From assembly GCA_020849855.1 (NCBI GenBank), contig JADZFO010000034.1, forward strand, positions 62,001 to 126,000: a stretch of DNA of 64,000 nucleotides, written 5' to 3'. The notes beneath the pieces are model-generated. The model did no database searches. It worked only from the letters and a program-made list of their open reading frames with translations, and was not told the DNA's origin. This DNA comes from a bacterium. Lineage in GTDB: Bacteria > 4484-113 > JAFGCY01. Position numbers and translations under genes: made by a program. Every line of letters starts with the position of its first letter. The first letter of the stretch is position 1. This document shows positions 54,962 through 63,593 of the stretch, in pieces.

Positions 54962-55017
54962 GTAGGGTGCACGCGTGCGTGCACCATCCGGAAGGTGCAG
55001 GCAGGCCTGCACCCTAC
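54962..55017. repeat. REP-like double hairpin
   Basis: The outer arms GTAGGGTGCA and TGCACCCTAC enclose two hairpins: GGTGCACG/CGTGCACC (54966-54985) and GGTGCAGG/CCTGCACC (54994-55013). The element fills the gap between the thiolase stop and the ppk2 promoter. Confidence 0.7.
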
Positions 55018-55020
55018 AAG

Positions 55021-56199
55021 CTAGGCCGGAACCTCGATCAGCACCGCGTCGCCCTGGCCGGAGCCCGAGCAGATGCAGGCGATGCCGAGGCCGCCGCCGC
55101 GGCGGCGCAGCTCATAGGCCAGGGTGGTGATGATGCGCGCGCCGCTCATGCCGATCGGATGGCCGAAGGCCACGGCGCCGCCGTTGACGTTGACCTTCTC
55201 GAGGTCCCAGTTCAGCACCTTGCCGCAGGCCAGTGCCACGGCCGCGAAGGCCTCGTTGCACTCGATCAGCGCGATATCGGAAAGGCTGATGTTCTGCTGG
55301 TCCAGCAGCTTCTCCACAGCATATGCCGGAGCCACCGGGAACTGGTAGGGCTTCATCGCCACATGAGCCTCGCCGCGGATATAGGCCAGGGGCTTCGCGC
55401 CCAGGGCGCCGGCGCGCTCCTCGCTGGCAAGCAGCAGGGCGCAGGCGCCGTCGTTCACGCTAGGCGCGTTGCCCGCAGTGATGATCTGCGTGCCCAGCAC
55501 CGGCTTCAGCGCCGCCAGGCCCTCGGCTGTCGTGCCCGGCCGCGGCTGCTCATCCTTGTCAAAGATCACCGGCTCACCCTTGCGCTGTGGAATCGGGAAG
55601 CCTGTGATCTCCTCGGCCAGACGCCCGGCCTCCTGCGCCGCCTGGGCGCGCTGCTGGCTCATGGCCGCGAACTCGTCGCAGGCCTCGCGGCTGAGGCCGT
55701 ACTCATTGCTGATCGTCTGGCCGTGGTTAGCCATGTGCACGTTCTCAAAGGAGCACCACAGGCCATCGTGGATCATCAGGTCGGTCATCTCGCTGTTGCC
55801 CATGCGCAGGCCCCAGCGGGCACCCAGGGAGGCGTAGGGAGCCCGGGACATGCTCTCCATGCCGCCGGCGATGATCAGCTCAGCGTCCGTGCCCTGGATC
55901 ATCAGATCGGCCAGGGTCACTGCCCGCAGGCCCGACGCGCAGACCTTGTTGATGGTCAGGCTGGGGGTGGTCTCGGGCAGGCCGCCGCGGATCAGGGCCT
56001 GGCGGCTGGGGATCTGCCCCGCCCCGGCGGTCAGCACCATGCCCATGATCACGTCATCCACGGTCGCGCCGTCAATGCCGTTGCGGTTCACGAGGGTCTT
56101 GATGCAGTGGGCGCCGAGATCGGCGGCCGGGATGTCCTTGAGGCTGCCGCCAAAGCTGCCGATGGCGGTACGGGTGGCGTCGAGGATCACGGTGGCCAT
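55021..56199 (-). CDS. Acetyl-CoA C-acetyltransferase (thiolase)
   Basis: A 392-residue thiolase that condenses two acetyl-CoA or cleaves 3-ketoacyl-CoA. The acylated cysteine is C87 in NKVCASGLRAV; ECNEAFAAVA, GHPIGMSGAR (catalytic His) and ACICSGSGQGDA (second Cys) follow. The last motif reads CSGSGQG rather than the common CIGGGQG. Length and the AtoB-like pattern favour the biosynthetic type. GGAG lies ahead of the ATG. Confidence 0.92.
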   Translation of the reverse strand: MATVILDATRTAIGSFGGSLKDIPAADLGAHCIKTLVNRNGIDGATVDDVIMGMVLTAGAGQIPSRQALIRGGLPETTPSLTINKVCASGLRAVTLADLMIQGTDAELIIAGGMESMSRAPYASLGARWGLRMGNSEMTDLMIHDGLWCSFENVHMANHGQTISNEYGLSREACDEFAAMSQQRAQAAQEAGRLAEEITGFPIPQRKGEPVIFDKDEQPRPGTTAEGLAALKPVLGTQIITAGNAPSVNDGACALLLASEERAGALGAKPLAYIRGEAHVAMKPYQFPVAPAYAVEKLLDQQNISLSDIALIECNEAFAAVALACGKVLNWDLEKVNVNGGAVAFGHPIGMSGARIITTLAYELRRRGGGLGIACICSGSGQGDAVLIEVPA

Positions 56200-56270
56200 T
56201 GGATGTCTCCTGCTTGTTCGGTGTAGCCTGGCCGCGCGGGCCGCCGGAAGCTGATACCCCGGCGGCGGGA

Positions 56271-56276
56271 ATTATA
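56271..56276 (-). promoter_or_regulatory. -10 element upstream of the thiolase gene
   Basis: TATAAT on the minus strand about 70 bases before ATG at 56199, so this gene has a normal leader and a ribosome site. Confidence 0.45.
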
Positions 56277-56308
56277 GCTTCCGACAGGTGCATGAAAGGG
56301 CCCCGCTG

Positions 56309-56869
56309 CTAAGGGATGGGCCGCATGTCCTCCAGCCCGATGCTGTTGGCGGGGTCGATCGGATTGCTGTAAACGCCAATGTCGTAGACGTAGCAAAGGT
56401 GCGTCTTGTAGATGTTCAGGTAGGTATGCAGGTCTGCCGAGACATAGTTCGCCTGGTACTCAAACTCATCACCTGCTGGCCAGACCGGTCCCGGGCCGGG
56501 GGCCCGCCAGAGTGCTGTGCGGTCTGTTACGCAGATCTGATAGCCCAGGGGTCGCAGTGAATCGTCAATGTGCTGCAGCAGCTCCGGCCAGCTCTGATCG
56601 GATTTGAAGATCAGGTAATAGCGGTCCTGCGGAAAAGGGTCCGTCATGTCCGGCGGGCTGTGCCCGCAGTTTGAAGTCCAGCCACAGGTTGTACCAATAT
56701 CCCAGCTCTTCCCGAAGCTGAATGCGACGGCATCACCTGGCGCGCTGAGCTCGGGCAGGGGCCAGCCGGCCGGGTACTGAAGCTTCTTCCTGCCGCTGAA
56801 GAACACCAGGAGCGCGCCCGCAATGCAGACACAGCTCAGCAGTATGAACATAAGAAGAGCTCTGGGCAT
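56309..56869 (-). CDS. Membrane-anchored or secreted protein of unknown function
   Basis: A 186-residue protein with one N-terminal hydrophobic segment (MPRALLMFILLSCVCIAGA) and an exported domain with several Cys (TTCGWTSNCG, QICVTD, THLCYVYD), perhaps disulphide-linked. The cysteine in the signal could be a lipobox (LLSC). No family recognised. The ATG at 56869 gives the signal peptide directly; a GATAAG lies seven bases upstream. Confidence 0.55.
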   Translation of the reverse strand: MPRALLMFILLSCVCIAGALLVFFSGRKKLQYPAGWPLPELSAPGDAVAFSFGKSWDIGTTCGWTSNCGHSPPDMTDPFPQDRYYLIFKSDQSWPELLQHIDDSLRPLGYQICVTDRTALWRAPGPGPVWPAGDEFEYQANYVSADLHTYLNIYKTHLCYVYDIGVYSNPIDPANSIGLEDMRPIP

Positions 56870-56952
56870 GCGACAGCTTATCAAACAGCATGCATATCTG
56901 CATGCTCAGTCAAGGATTGAGCAGCCTGGCCAGGCACAAGGCAAGCAGTCCC

Positions 56953-56958
56953 TATAAT
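56953..56958 (+). promoter_or_regulatory. -10 element of the coiled-coil membrane gene
   Basis: TATAAT nine bases before TTG at 56968. Confidence 0.55.
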
Positions 56959-56967
56959 CCTCCCACC

Positions 56968-57843
56968 TTGTCCCGCTTCAGAGAAACAGAACACCCCGCC
57001 CGCCGCAGCACGCGCTTCCACTGGGCCGCCGGACTGCACCCGGGCCACTGGGTCGTGGGCGGCGGCATGTGGCTGGCCGCGCTGCTGCTTGGCGCCACCA
57101 CGCCCTTCGTGGGGCCAAAGGCCGAAGCCCTGGCCACCATGGTCGGCTTCATCAGCCTAGCCGCGCTGGGCTGGAGCGGTATCTGGCTGCTGGTCATGCC
57201 CAGCCTGCCACGCTTTCGCCGGGCCGTCGACGCCAGACTGGGCGAGAAGTACGCCGGCGACTTCAGCTATCAGATCAGCGAGCTGCGCAGCCGCATCGAC
57301 CGCAGCCTCAGCGGCGAAGTGCAGGACATTGTGCGCCTGCGCGACAGGGCCCGCGATATCCTCGACCGCAAGGGCGGCGACTTCGACGTCTTCGCCCGGG
57401 AGAACCTGGCCAAGCTGGACACCCTGGCGATCCAGTACCTGCGCATGCTGGTCGCCCTGACCGAGTACGACCAGTATGTCAGCCTGGTCAACCCCGAGTC
57501 GATACTGGAGCACCTCGAGCAGGCCCGGGCCGAAGAGGCCAGCGCCAGCGGCGCCGCGGCCGAAGCGCGGGCCAAGACCGTGCAGCTGCTGGAGAGCCGC
57601 CTGCTTCGCTACCGCAAGGCCAGTGAGCAGATTGAGCTGCTCAAGGCGCAGATCAAGAACGTCGAGGCGACCATGAAGCTGCTGGTCGACCAGGCCATGA
57701 CCGCCCAGGACGCCCAGAGCGTGCGCCAGGACATCGATGAAGTGCTGGCCAACATCGAGAGCAGCGAAGTGCTGAACCAGGAGCTCAGCGCGCTTAACGA
57801 GCTGGACGCGGACCTCAGCCAGCGGCTTAGAAACCGCCAGTAA
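56968..57843 (+). CDS. Coiled-coil membrane protein of unknown function
   Basis: A 291-residue protein with two N-terminal helices (about 30-48 and 58-78) followed by a long, highly charged helical region (about 90-291) with heptad-like Leu/Ala spacing, likely cytoplasmic coiled coil. The TTG at 56968 follows TATAAT by nine bases; the frame continues upstream through the promoter. It precedes the DUF4236 gene by 18 bases, but that gene has its own -10 element. Confidence 0.6.
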   Translation: MSRFRETEHPARRSTRFHWAAGLHPGHWVVGGGMWLAALLLGATTPFVGPKAEALATMVGFISLAALGWSGIWLLVMPSLPRFRRAVDARLGEKYAGDFSYQISELRSRIDRSLSGEVQDIVRLRDRARDILDRKGGDFDVFARENLAKLDTLAIQYLRMLVALTEYDQYVSLVNPESILEHLEQARAEEASASGAAAEARAKTVQLLESRLLRYRKASEQIELLKAQIKNVEATMKLLVDQAMTAQDAQSVRQDIDEVLANIESSEVLNQELSALNELDADLSQRLRNRQ

Positions 57844-57849
57844 CCGCGC

Positions 57850-57855
57850 TACTAT
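57850..57855 (+). promoter_or_regulatory. -10 element of the DUF4236-TPR gene (leaderless)
   Basis: TACTAT six bases before ATG at 57862. Confidence 0.45.
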
Positions 57856-57861
57856 TTAGGC

Positions 57862-59061
57862 ATGGGATTCCGCTTCCGGCGCAGCATTACCGTGGTCAAG
57901 GGTGTGCGCATAAACCTCAGCACCACTGGCGCATCGCTTTCGGTCGGTCCGAAGGGCAGCACCATCAACATCGGCAAGCGCGGGGTGCGCACCACCCAGG
58001 ACCTGCCGGGCAGCGGCGGATATTACACCGATGAACACTCCTGGGGCGAGATTGGCTCCGTGCTGGGCGGCAAGGGAAAGAAGAGTGCCGGCCCCAGCCC
58101 CGGCCGCCAGCCTTCCGGCCGTGCAGCCCACCCTGCCCGGGGCCGCAAGGCTCCCGCGGTGCAGGGCGCCGTCATCACCTCACGCGTGGGCAAGGGGGAA
58201 GTCGGCGAGGATGCCAACCCGCTGTACATTGCCCCCGGTGTGCGTCTGGAGCTCGGCTTCCTGCAGCGCCTCAGCGCCCCGGCCCAGGATGAAGCCCTGC
58301 TGGACGGCTTGAAGCTGCTGCTCAGCGAGGACCAGCGCGCCGCCTTCGAGAAGTTCATCCAGGCCACGGCAAGCCCCGACGGCTGCTTCATGGCCGGTAT
58401 CTGCGCCCTGCAGTTTGGTATCTACACAGACGCTGTCGGCCACCTGAGCAACGCGCTCAAACGCTCCGGCGAACTGGGAGCCACCCTGCGCGCCTACCGA
58501 GTCGACTGCTGGGTCAGCTTCCAGCTCAGCGGCGAGATCATTGCCTATGTTCGCTGCGATGTTTATGGCGCCATGCTCGCACTCGCCGAGGCGCAGCAGC
58601 GCCTGGGGAATCTGGACGACGCGCGCGCCACCCTGCGCGAGCTGCTGCGCCATGCCCCCGGCGACATCCTCGCGCGCCTGAGCCTGGCCGAGCTGATTGC
58701 CGACGAGGAGCTGGAGGATGAAGCCGCGGCGCAGGAACTGGCCGCCCTGGGCGCTGGCGTGGAGAACGAGAGCGAGCTGCACTGCGCGCTGCTGCTGTAT
58801 CAGGGCCGGGCGCTGGCCCGGCTGAGCATGTTTGACGGCGCCAAGGCCGCGCTGACCAGTGCGCTGAGCAAGCGCAAGGATCGCGACAAGGAGCTGCTGC
58901 GGGCGATCCGCTACGAGCGCGCCCTCGTGCACGAGGCGATGGGTGAGCGCAAGGCTGCCAAGGCCGACCTCGAGCGGATCTACAGCGAAGACCCGGACTA
59001 TGAGGATGTAGCCCTGCGGCTTGAAAAGCCCGCCCCTGCGCCCAAATCCCGCCTGCTTTAG
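57862..59061 (+). CDS. DUF4236 domain protein with TPR-like C-terminus
   Basis: A 399-residue protein. Residues 1-55 are a clear DUF4236 domain (MGFRFRRSITVVKGVRINLS and the GPKGSTINIGKRGVRTT strands). After a basic Pro/Gly linker, residues about 125-395 form helical pairs consistent with tetratricopeptide-like repeats (AEAQQRLGNLDDARATLREL). DUF4236 is usually a short N-terminal module of unknown role. Its stop overlaps the convergent reductase gene by four bases. Confidence 0.75.
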   Translation: MGFRFRRSITVVKGVRINLSTTGASLSVGPKGSTINIGKRGVRTTQDLPGSGGYYTDEHSWGEIGSVLGGKGKKSAGPSPGRQPSGRAAHPARGRKAPAVQGAVITSRVGKGEVGEDANPLYIAPGVRLELGFLQRLSAPAQDEALLDGLKLLLSEDQRAAFEKFIQATASPDGCFMAGICALQFGIYTDAVGHLSNALKRSGELGATLRAYRVDCWVSFQLSGEIIAYVRCDVYGAMLALAEAQQRLGNLDDARATLRELLRHAPGDILARLSLAELIADEELEDEAAAQELAALGAGVENESELHCALLLYQGRALARLSMFDGAKAALTSALSKRKDRDKELLRAIRYERALVHEAMGERKAAKADLERIYSEDPDYEDVALRLEKPAPAPKSRLL

Positions 59062-59588
59062 GCCGGCTGGTAGCGCAGCTCTGTTACGCCAGTATGCCAG
59101 CTCTCGCTATGCAGCAGCCGGAGCGCCTGTTCAGGGCCGCTGCCGGGCCAAAGTGGCAGGCCGTTGCCAAGCAGGACTGGAATGACAAAGATACGGTAGA
59201 GATCAATCTGCCCGGCGGCGCTGAACTGCCTTGCTACATCCCCGCCTCCGATCAGCCAGACGTCTGAGGCGCCCGCGGATGCCCGGGCCTGGCTGGCCAG
59301 CTCGGGCACAGGCAGGTTCACATAATGCACAGGCTGCTGCGTCACCGGCCCGGGTCCCTGGCGGGTAAGCACAAAGCTCGGCTTGCCGGGCGCCCCTGTG
59401 CCGCCATAGGCCATTGAGTGCTCCCAGGTCCGGCGGCCCATGATTGAGGCGCCTACGCCTCGGACAAACTCGGCGTAGCCATAGTCCGTGCCCTGGTCAT
59501 TGAAAGGGTCCAGCCAGTCCACGGCGCCGTCAGGCCGGGCGATGTAGCCATCCAGGCTGACAGCGATGTAAAGCACGATCCTGCCCAT
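59058..59588 (-). CDS. Dihydrofolate reductase-like protein (RibD C-terminal family)
   Basis: A 176-residue reductase-fold protein: IVLYIAVSLDGYIARPDG start, MGRRTWEH, VWLIGGGDVARQF (NADPH glycine motif) and DLYRIFVIPVLLGNGLPL. These are the YyaP/RibD_C features, not classical FolA. The substrate is unknown. The ATG has TAGTAT exactly six bases upstream. Confidence 0.87.
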   Translation of the reverse strand: MGRIVLYIAVSLDGYIARPDGAVDWLDPFNDQGTDYGYAEFVRGVGASIMGRRTWEHSMAYGGTGAPGKPSFVLTRQGPGPVTQQPVHYVNLPVPELASQARASAGASDVWLIGGGDVARQFSAAGQIDLYRIFVIPVLLGNGLPLWPGSGPEQALRLLHSESWHTGVTELRYQPA

Positions 59589-59594
59589 TCACCA

Positions 59595-59600
59595 ATACTA
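59595..59600 (-). promoter_or_regulatory. -10 element of the DHFR-like gene (leaderless)
   Basis: TAGTAT on the minus strand, six bases before ATG at 59588. Confidence 0.5.
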
Positions 59601-59654
59601 GAGGCAGGTACATCGACATGCGGGGCAGACGCCGCTGGTTCCCTCGCCGCAGGC

Positions 59655-61058
59655 TTAAGCTTCCACGGGTACAGGAGCCGCACTGCGGGCCTCGCGCGCC
59701 GTGCCGGTTTCCGCCGCCGCCAGCATGGCCATCAGGCCCAGAGCGGTCATGGAAACCAGCAGGCTCGTCCCACCTCCAGAGAAGAATGGCAGGGTGATGC
59801 CAGTCAGCGGGAAAGAGCCAAGGGTGGTGGCGATGTTCACAAAGGCCTGAATCACAATCAGGTAGCCCAGCGCGGCGATTGCCACATTCGCGAATGGATC
59901 GCGGCAGCGCCTTGAAAGCTGCAGGGCCACAAAGGCCAGTGCGCCAAAGAGGATGATGATCGCCGCCCCGCCCAGGAAGCCCAGTTCCTCCACCATCACC
60001 GGGAAGACGAATTCAAGCTCGCTATAGGGCAGACGGTTCATCTTCTGCTCACTCTTTAAGAAGCCCTTGCCGGTCAGGCTGCCAAGACCTGTCGCGCCTT
60101 CGGCAATGGCGCCGCGGGACTGCGTGATCTGATAGCCCTCGGCATCCGCTGCCGCGCGCGGGTTGAGCCAGGTCTGCACGCGCTCCGCCGCGTAGTCAAA
60201 CTTGCCCGGCTTGACCACAAAGACTGCGCCAACCAGCAGCAGCAGGATCGCGCCCAGCACCAGCAGGTCCTTCACCCGCACAGTGGCCAGCAGCATGGTC
60301 AGCACACCGCCGGCGAGGATGATCGAAGTCGTGCCCAGGTCAGGCTGCAGCGCCGTCAGGCCGGCAGAGAGCAGGATGATCAGCAGGGCCTGCGGCGGCA
60401 TGGCCGGGAAGACCGGCCGGCCCGCGGGCATCAGGCGGAAGGAGCGCAGCTTCGCCGCTGCGTCCTGCAGTCCCGCGGCTGCGTTCTGCTGAAGCAGGCT
60501 GCCCGCCGGCACTGCCCGGCGCAGCCGGTACCAGCACATGAGCTGCGCGATATAGAGCACCACCGAAACCTTCAGCAGTTCCGAGGGCTGGAACATCACC
60601 ACGCCCAGGTCCAGCCAGCGCCGCGAACCGTTAACCACCACGCCCAGCGGGGTGACCGCTACTGCCAGCACCGCAAGCCATGAAAGGGCCCAGACCGCCG
60701 GCACCAGCCAGGACAGCCAGCGCCGGGCCGGGCGGATCAGGCGGCCCAGCAGCATGATGCCGGAGACAGCGCCAAGGCCCAGGGCCATGAAGACGCAGTG
60801 CTCGATGAACTCCTTGTAGGGCGGCTTGCCTTCAGCCAGGTGCAAAAAGACAGTCGTGGAGAAGCTGCAGGCGACGCCAAAGGCCAGCAGCAGTGCGGAG
60901 ACAAGATAGAGGCGTGAAAGCCAGAAGGGGATCTGCGCGCTCGCCGCCGCGTCAGGCCCGCTTTGGCTTGTCTGCGCGGGAAAGTCCAGGCTTGCGGCAG
61001 GCGCAGCAGCAGCGGGCTGCTCAACCGCGCCAGCGGAATTCCATCCGGAAACACTCAT
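59655..61058 (-). CDS. ftsW: Septal peptidoglycan polymerase FtsW (SEDS family)
   Basis: A 467-residue polytopic glycosyltransferase that polymerises lipid II at the septum. An Ala/Pro-rich cytoplasmic N-terminus of about 45 residues precedes roughly ten helices. GSRRWLDLGVVMFQPSE and LPYSELEFVFPVMVEELG carry the SEDS signature, with TGITLPFFSGGGTSL near the end. The ATG at 61058 fits GGGAG eight bases ahead. It follows murD in a mur/fts cluster; murG, murC and ftsQAZ do not follow here. Confidence 0.92.
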   Translation of the reverse strand: MSVSGWNSAGAVEQPAAAAPAASLDFPAQTSQSGPDAAASAQIPFWLSRLYLVSALLLAFGVACSFSTTVFLHLAEGKPPYKEFIEHCVFMALGLGAVSGIMLLGRLIRPARRWLSWLVPAVWALSWLAVLAVAVTPLGVVVNGSRRWLDLGVVMFQPSELLKVSVVLYIAQLMCWYRLRRAVPAGSLLQQNAAAGLQDAAAKLRSFRLMPAGRPVFPAMPPQALLIILLSAGLTALQPDLGTTSIILAGGVLTMLLATVRVKDLLVLGAILLLLVGAVFVVKPGKFDYAAERVQTWLNPRAAADAEGYQITQSRGAIAEGATGLGSLTGKGFLKSEQKMNRLPYSELEFVFPVMVEELGFLGGAAIIILFGALAFVALQLSRRCRDPFANVAIAALGYLIVIQAFVNIATTLGSFPLTGITLPFFSGGGTSLLVSMTALGLMAMLAAAETGTAREARSAAPVPVEA

Positions 61059-61139
61059 CCCTTTCACTCCCGGGCCCGGCGGCTCACTGCCGCCCGCAGC
61101 CCCTCAACCCTCGGTCATCCGGTGCTACGCACCTGCATC

Positions 61140-62504
61140 TCAGAGACTCAGCGCCGCCACCAGTTCCTTGAAGTGTTCTCCACGCTGTTCATAGCTGGAG
61201 TACTGGTCAAAACTGGCGCAGGCCGGCGAGAGCAGCACGCTGCCGCCGCTGCTGCCCAGAAGTCCCGTGCTGGCAGCCACAGCGTGCTCCATGTCTCCGA
61301 CACGCTGGTACGCATTATATCCCACGGCGTCGAGTGCTGCGGCAAATCGCTCGGTCGCTTCGCCGATCAGCAGCACATACTGGACCTTCTGCTGCACCAG
61401 AGCCAGCATCTCATCCAGCGGGGTCAGCTTGTCGCGGCCGCCGAGGATCAGCACCAGGTGCCCGGACATGGCCTTGAGTGCGGTGATGGTGGCCTCGGGG
61501 TTCGTGGCCTTGGAGTCGTTATAGAAGCGCAGAGCCCCAGCGCTGCGGCAGAGCTCCAGGCGGTGTTCATAACCCGTAAAGGTCGACAGGCGCTCGGCGA
61601 CCGTACTGGCATCCGCGCCCACCAGCATCGCTGCGGTCAGCGCCGCCAGCGCGTTCTCCACGTTGTGCACACCCGGCAGCTTGATGCATTCCAGGGGCAG
61701 CTCATGCTGCTCTGCGCCGAGGTTGACGCAGATCCGCCCGCCTTCCACCCAGGCACCCCGGGCAACAGCGCCCTGTTCAGCGCTGTACAGCAAATAGGTG
61801 GGCTGCTGGTTGGCGAAGCTCTCGGGGGCAAACCAGCTCTCCCGCGCGTTGGTGACAACGAAGTCGCTGCTGCCCATCCGCTGGGCCATCAGGCGCTTGA
61901 CCCGGGCGTACTCCTCCATGCTGCCGTGCCGGTCCATGTGGTCCGGGGTCAGGTTGGTATAGATCGCCACATGCGGCTTGAAGCGGTCGACAGTCTCAAG
62001 CTGGAATGAGCTGACCTCCAGCGCAACATAGTCCCCACTCTCGATCTCATCCAGGCTGGCCAGCAGTGGTGTGCCGATATTGCCCAGCACATGCGTCCGG
62101 CCCAGGCCCTCCAGGATATGTCCCAGCAGCTTGGTCGTGGTGCTCTTGCCGTTGGTACCGGTGATGGCGAGGATATAGCCCTGGCAGTAGCGCGCGGCCA
62201 GCTCCAGCTCACCGACAAGCTGCACGCCCGCTTCGCGGGCAGCAATTACGTTGGGGTTGCTCAGCGGCACGCCCGGAGAAAGCACCAGACTGTCGAGGCC
62301 TGTGATCTCGGCTGCGATGCCGTCGGCGCCGATAATCTGGCAGCTGTCGCCGGCCTGGGCTTGCAGGGCGGCTAGCTTCTGGGGATCGGTCTCGTCAACG
62401 AACACCACCGGGCGGATCAGCCGCGGCGCCAGATAGTCAACGCAGGCCTTGCCGGTCTTGCCATAGCCATACACGCCGACCTTGCGGCCCAGCCAGTTGA
62501 GCAT
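61140..62504 (-). CDS. murD: UDP-N-acetylmuramoyl-L-alanine--D-glutamate ligase
   Basis: A 454-residue Mur ligase adding D-Glu to UDP-MurNAc-L-Ala in the cytoplasm. The ATP loop ITGTNGKSTTTKL (about 114-126), the Mg-binding E in EVSSFQLE, NLTPDHMDRHG and YNDSKATNPEA are intact. The N-terminal UDP domain starts VGVYGYGKTGKA. AGGAG lies ahead of the ATG; the gap from mraY is 12 bases. Confidence 0.95.
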   Translation of the reverse strand: MLNWLGRKVGVYGYGKTGKACVDYLAPRLIRPVVFVDETDPQKLAALQAQAGDSCQIIGADGIAAEITGLDSLVLSPGVPLSNPNVIAAREAGVQLVGELELAARYCQGYILAITGTNGKSTTTKLLGHILEGLGRTHVLGNIGTPLLASLDEIESGDYVALEVSSFQLETVDRFKPHVAIYTNLTPDHMDRHGSMEEYARVKRLMAQRMGSSDFVVTNARESWFAPESFANQQPTYLLYSAEQGAVARGAWVEGGRICVNLGAEQHELPLECIKLPGVHNVENALAALTAAMLVGADASTVAERLSTFTGYEHRLELCRSAGALRFYNDSKATNPEATITALKAMSGHLVLILGGRDKLTPLDEMLALVQQKVQYVLLIGEATERFAAALDAVGYNAYQRVGDMEHAVAASTGLLGSSGGSVLLSPACASFDQYSSYEQRGEHFKELVAALSL

Positions 62505-62516
62505 CTCACACGACTC

Positions 62517-63587
62517 CTAGCGCTTGCGCTTGCGGAAGATCACGATCAGGCTAATGATGGTCAGCACCAGGGCGACCGTGCCGATGACGCCATAGGTTGT
62601 GCCATAGCGCAGCCAGGTAAAGGCCACGGCGCAGCCGAAGAGCTGCAGCAGGCTGAAGACGAAAACCGTGGTGCGCTCGCCCCAGCCAGCCAGCTCAAAG
62701 TGGTGGTGCAGAGGACTCATCAGCAGGATGCGCTTGCCGGTGGTCTTGAAGGAGATGACCTGCAGCACCACGCTGGTGACCTCAATCACCCAGACGATGG
62801 CGCAGAGGCCCAGGAAGAGCCACCAGCCCTTGGCCAGGAAGAGGCCGCAGACCAGGGCGCCGACAGCCAGGCTGCCGGTGTCACCCATGTAGATCAGCGC
62901 CGGTTTCCAGTTAAAGATCAGGAAGGCCACTAGCACGCCGATGCCCACCGCGGCCGGCACGGCCAGCGGCTCCTTGCCGTCCAGCAGGGCATAGAAGGCG
63001 CCGGCCAGCACCACCAGTGTCGTGCTGGAGAGCAGGCCATCCAGGCCATCGGTGAAGTTGGCGCCGTTAAGTGCGCCGAGCCAGACAAAAAGCCCCAGCG
63101 GGTAATAGACAAACCAGGGCAGGCTCATGGTCCAGGGCATCGGGTTTCCGCTGAGCGCCGCTGCGGCCAGGGCCTGGTCGAAGTAACCGTGCAGCAGGTA
63201 CAGCAGGCCCAGGCCCACTGCGATCATCACCGGCAGCTTATAGCGGGCTCGCAGGCCCTCCGAGCTGCGGCGGAAGACCTTGCGGCTGTCGTCCACCCAG
63301 CCCAGCAGGCCCATAAGCGCGGCGGCCCAGCAGACATACACGCCGAGGCGTTCGCTGGGCATGTTGGGGTCCTGGAAGATGAAGACCAGGCCGCCGGCGA
63401 GGAAGAGCAGGATGACGATCACAATGCCGGTGCCGGTCGGCACCCTGCCCTTCGCCTTGTGGTGTGCGGGTCCGTCTTCGCGAAATGCCTGGGCCATTTT
63501 CGCGCCAACGAGGGCGCGGTAGAGCGCGAAGAGCACGGCGGATACAACGCCGCTAACGCAGGCTATAAGCCACGGATTACCGATCAC
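62517..63587 (-). CDS. mraY: Phospho-N-acetylmuramoyl-pentapeptide-transferase
   Basis: A 356-residue membrane enzyme making lipid I. GWVDDSRK (catalytic Asp pair), NFTDGLDGL and MSPLHHHFELAGW (His-rich loop) are all intact among about ten helices. The GTG at 63587 lies six bases after the murF stop, so translation is probably coupled. Together with uppP in this window it shares the undecaprenyl carrier. Confidence 0.95.
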   Translation of the reverse strand: MIGNPWLIACVSGVVSAVLFALYRALVGAKMAQAFREDGPAHHKAKGRVPTGTGIVIVILLFLAGGLVFIFQDPNMPSERLGVYVCWAAALMGLLGWVDDSRKVFRRSSEGLRARYKLPVMIAVGLGLLYLLHGYFDQALAAAALSGNPMPWTMSLPWFVYYPLGLFVWLGALNGANFTDGLDGLLSSTTLVVLAGAFYALLDGKEPLAVPAAVGIGVLVAFLIFNWKPALIYMGDTGSLAVGALVCGLFLAKGWWLFLGLCAIVWVIEVTSVVLQVISFKTTGKRILLMSPLHHHFELAGWGERTTVFVFSLLQLFGCAVAFTWLRYGTTYGVIGTVALVLTIISLIVIFRKRKR

Positions 63588-63593
63588 AGGAAG

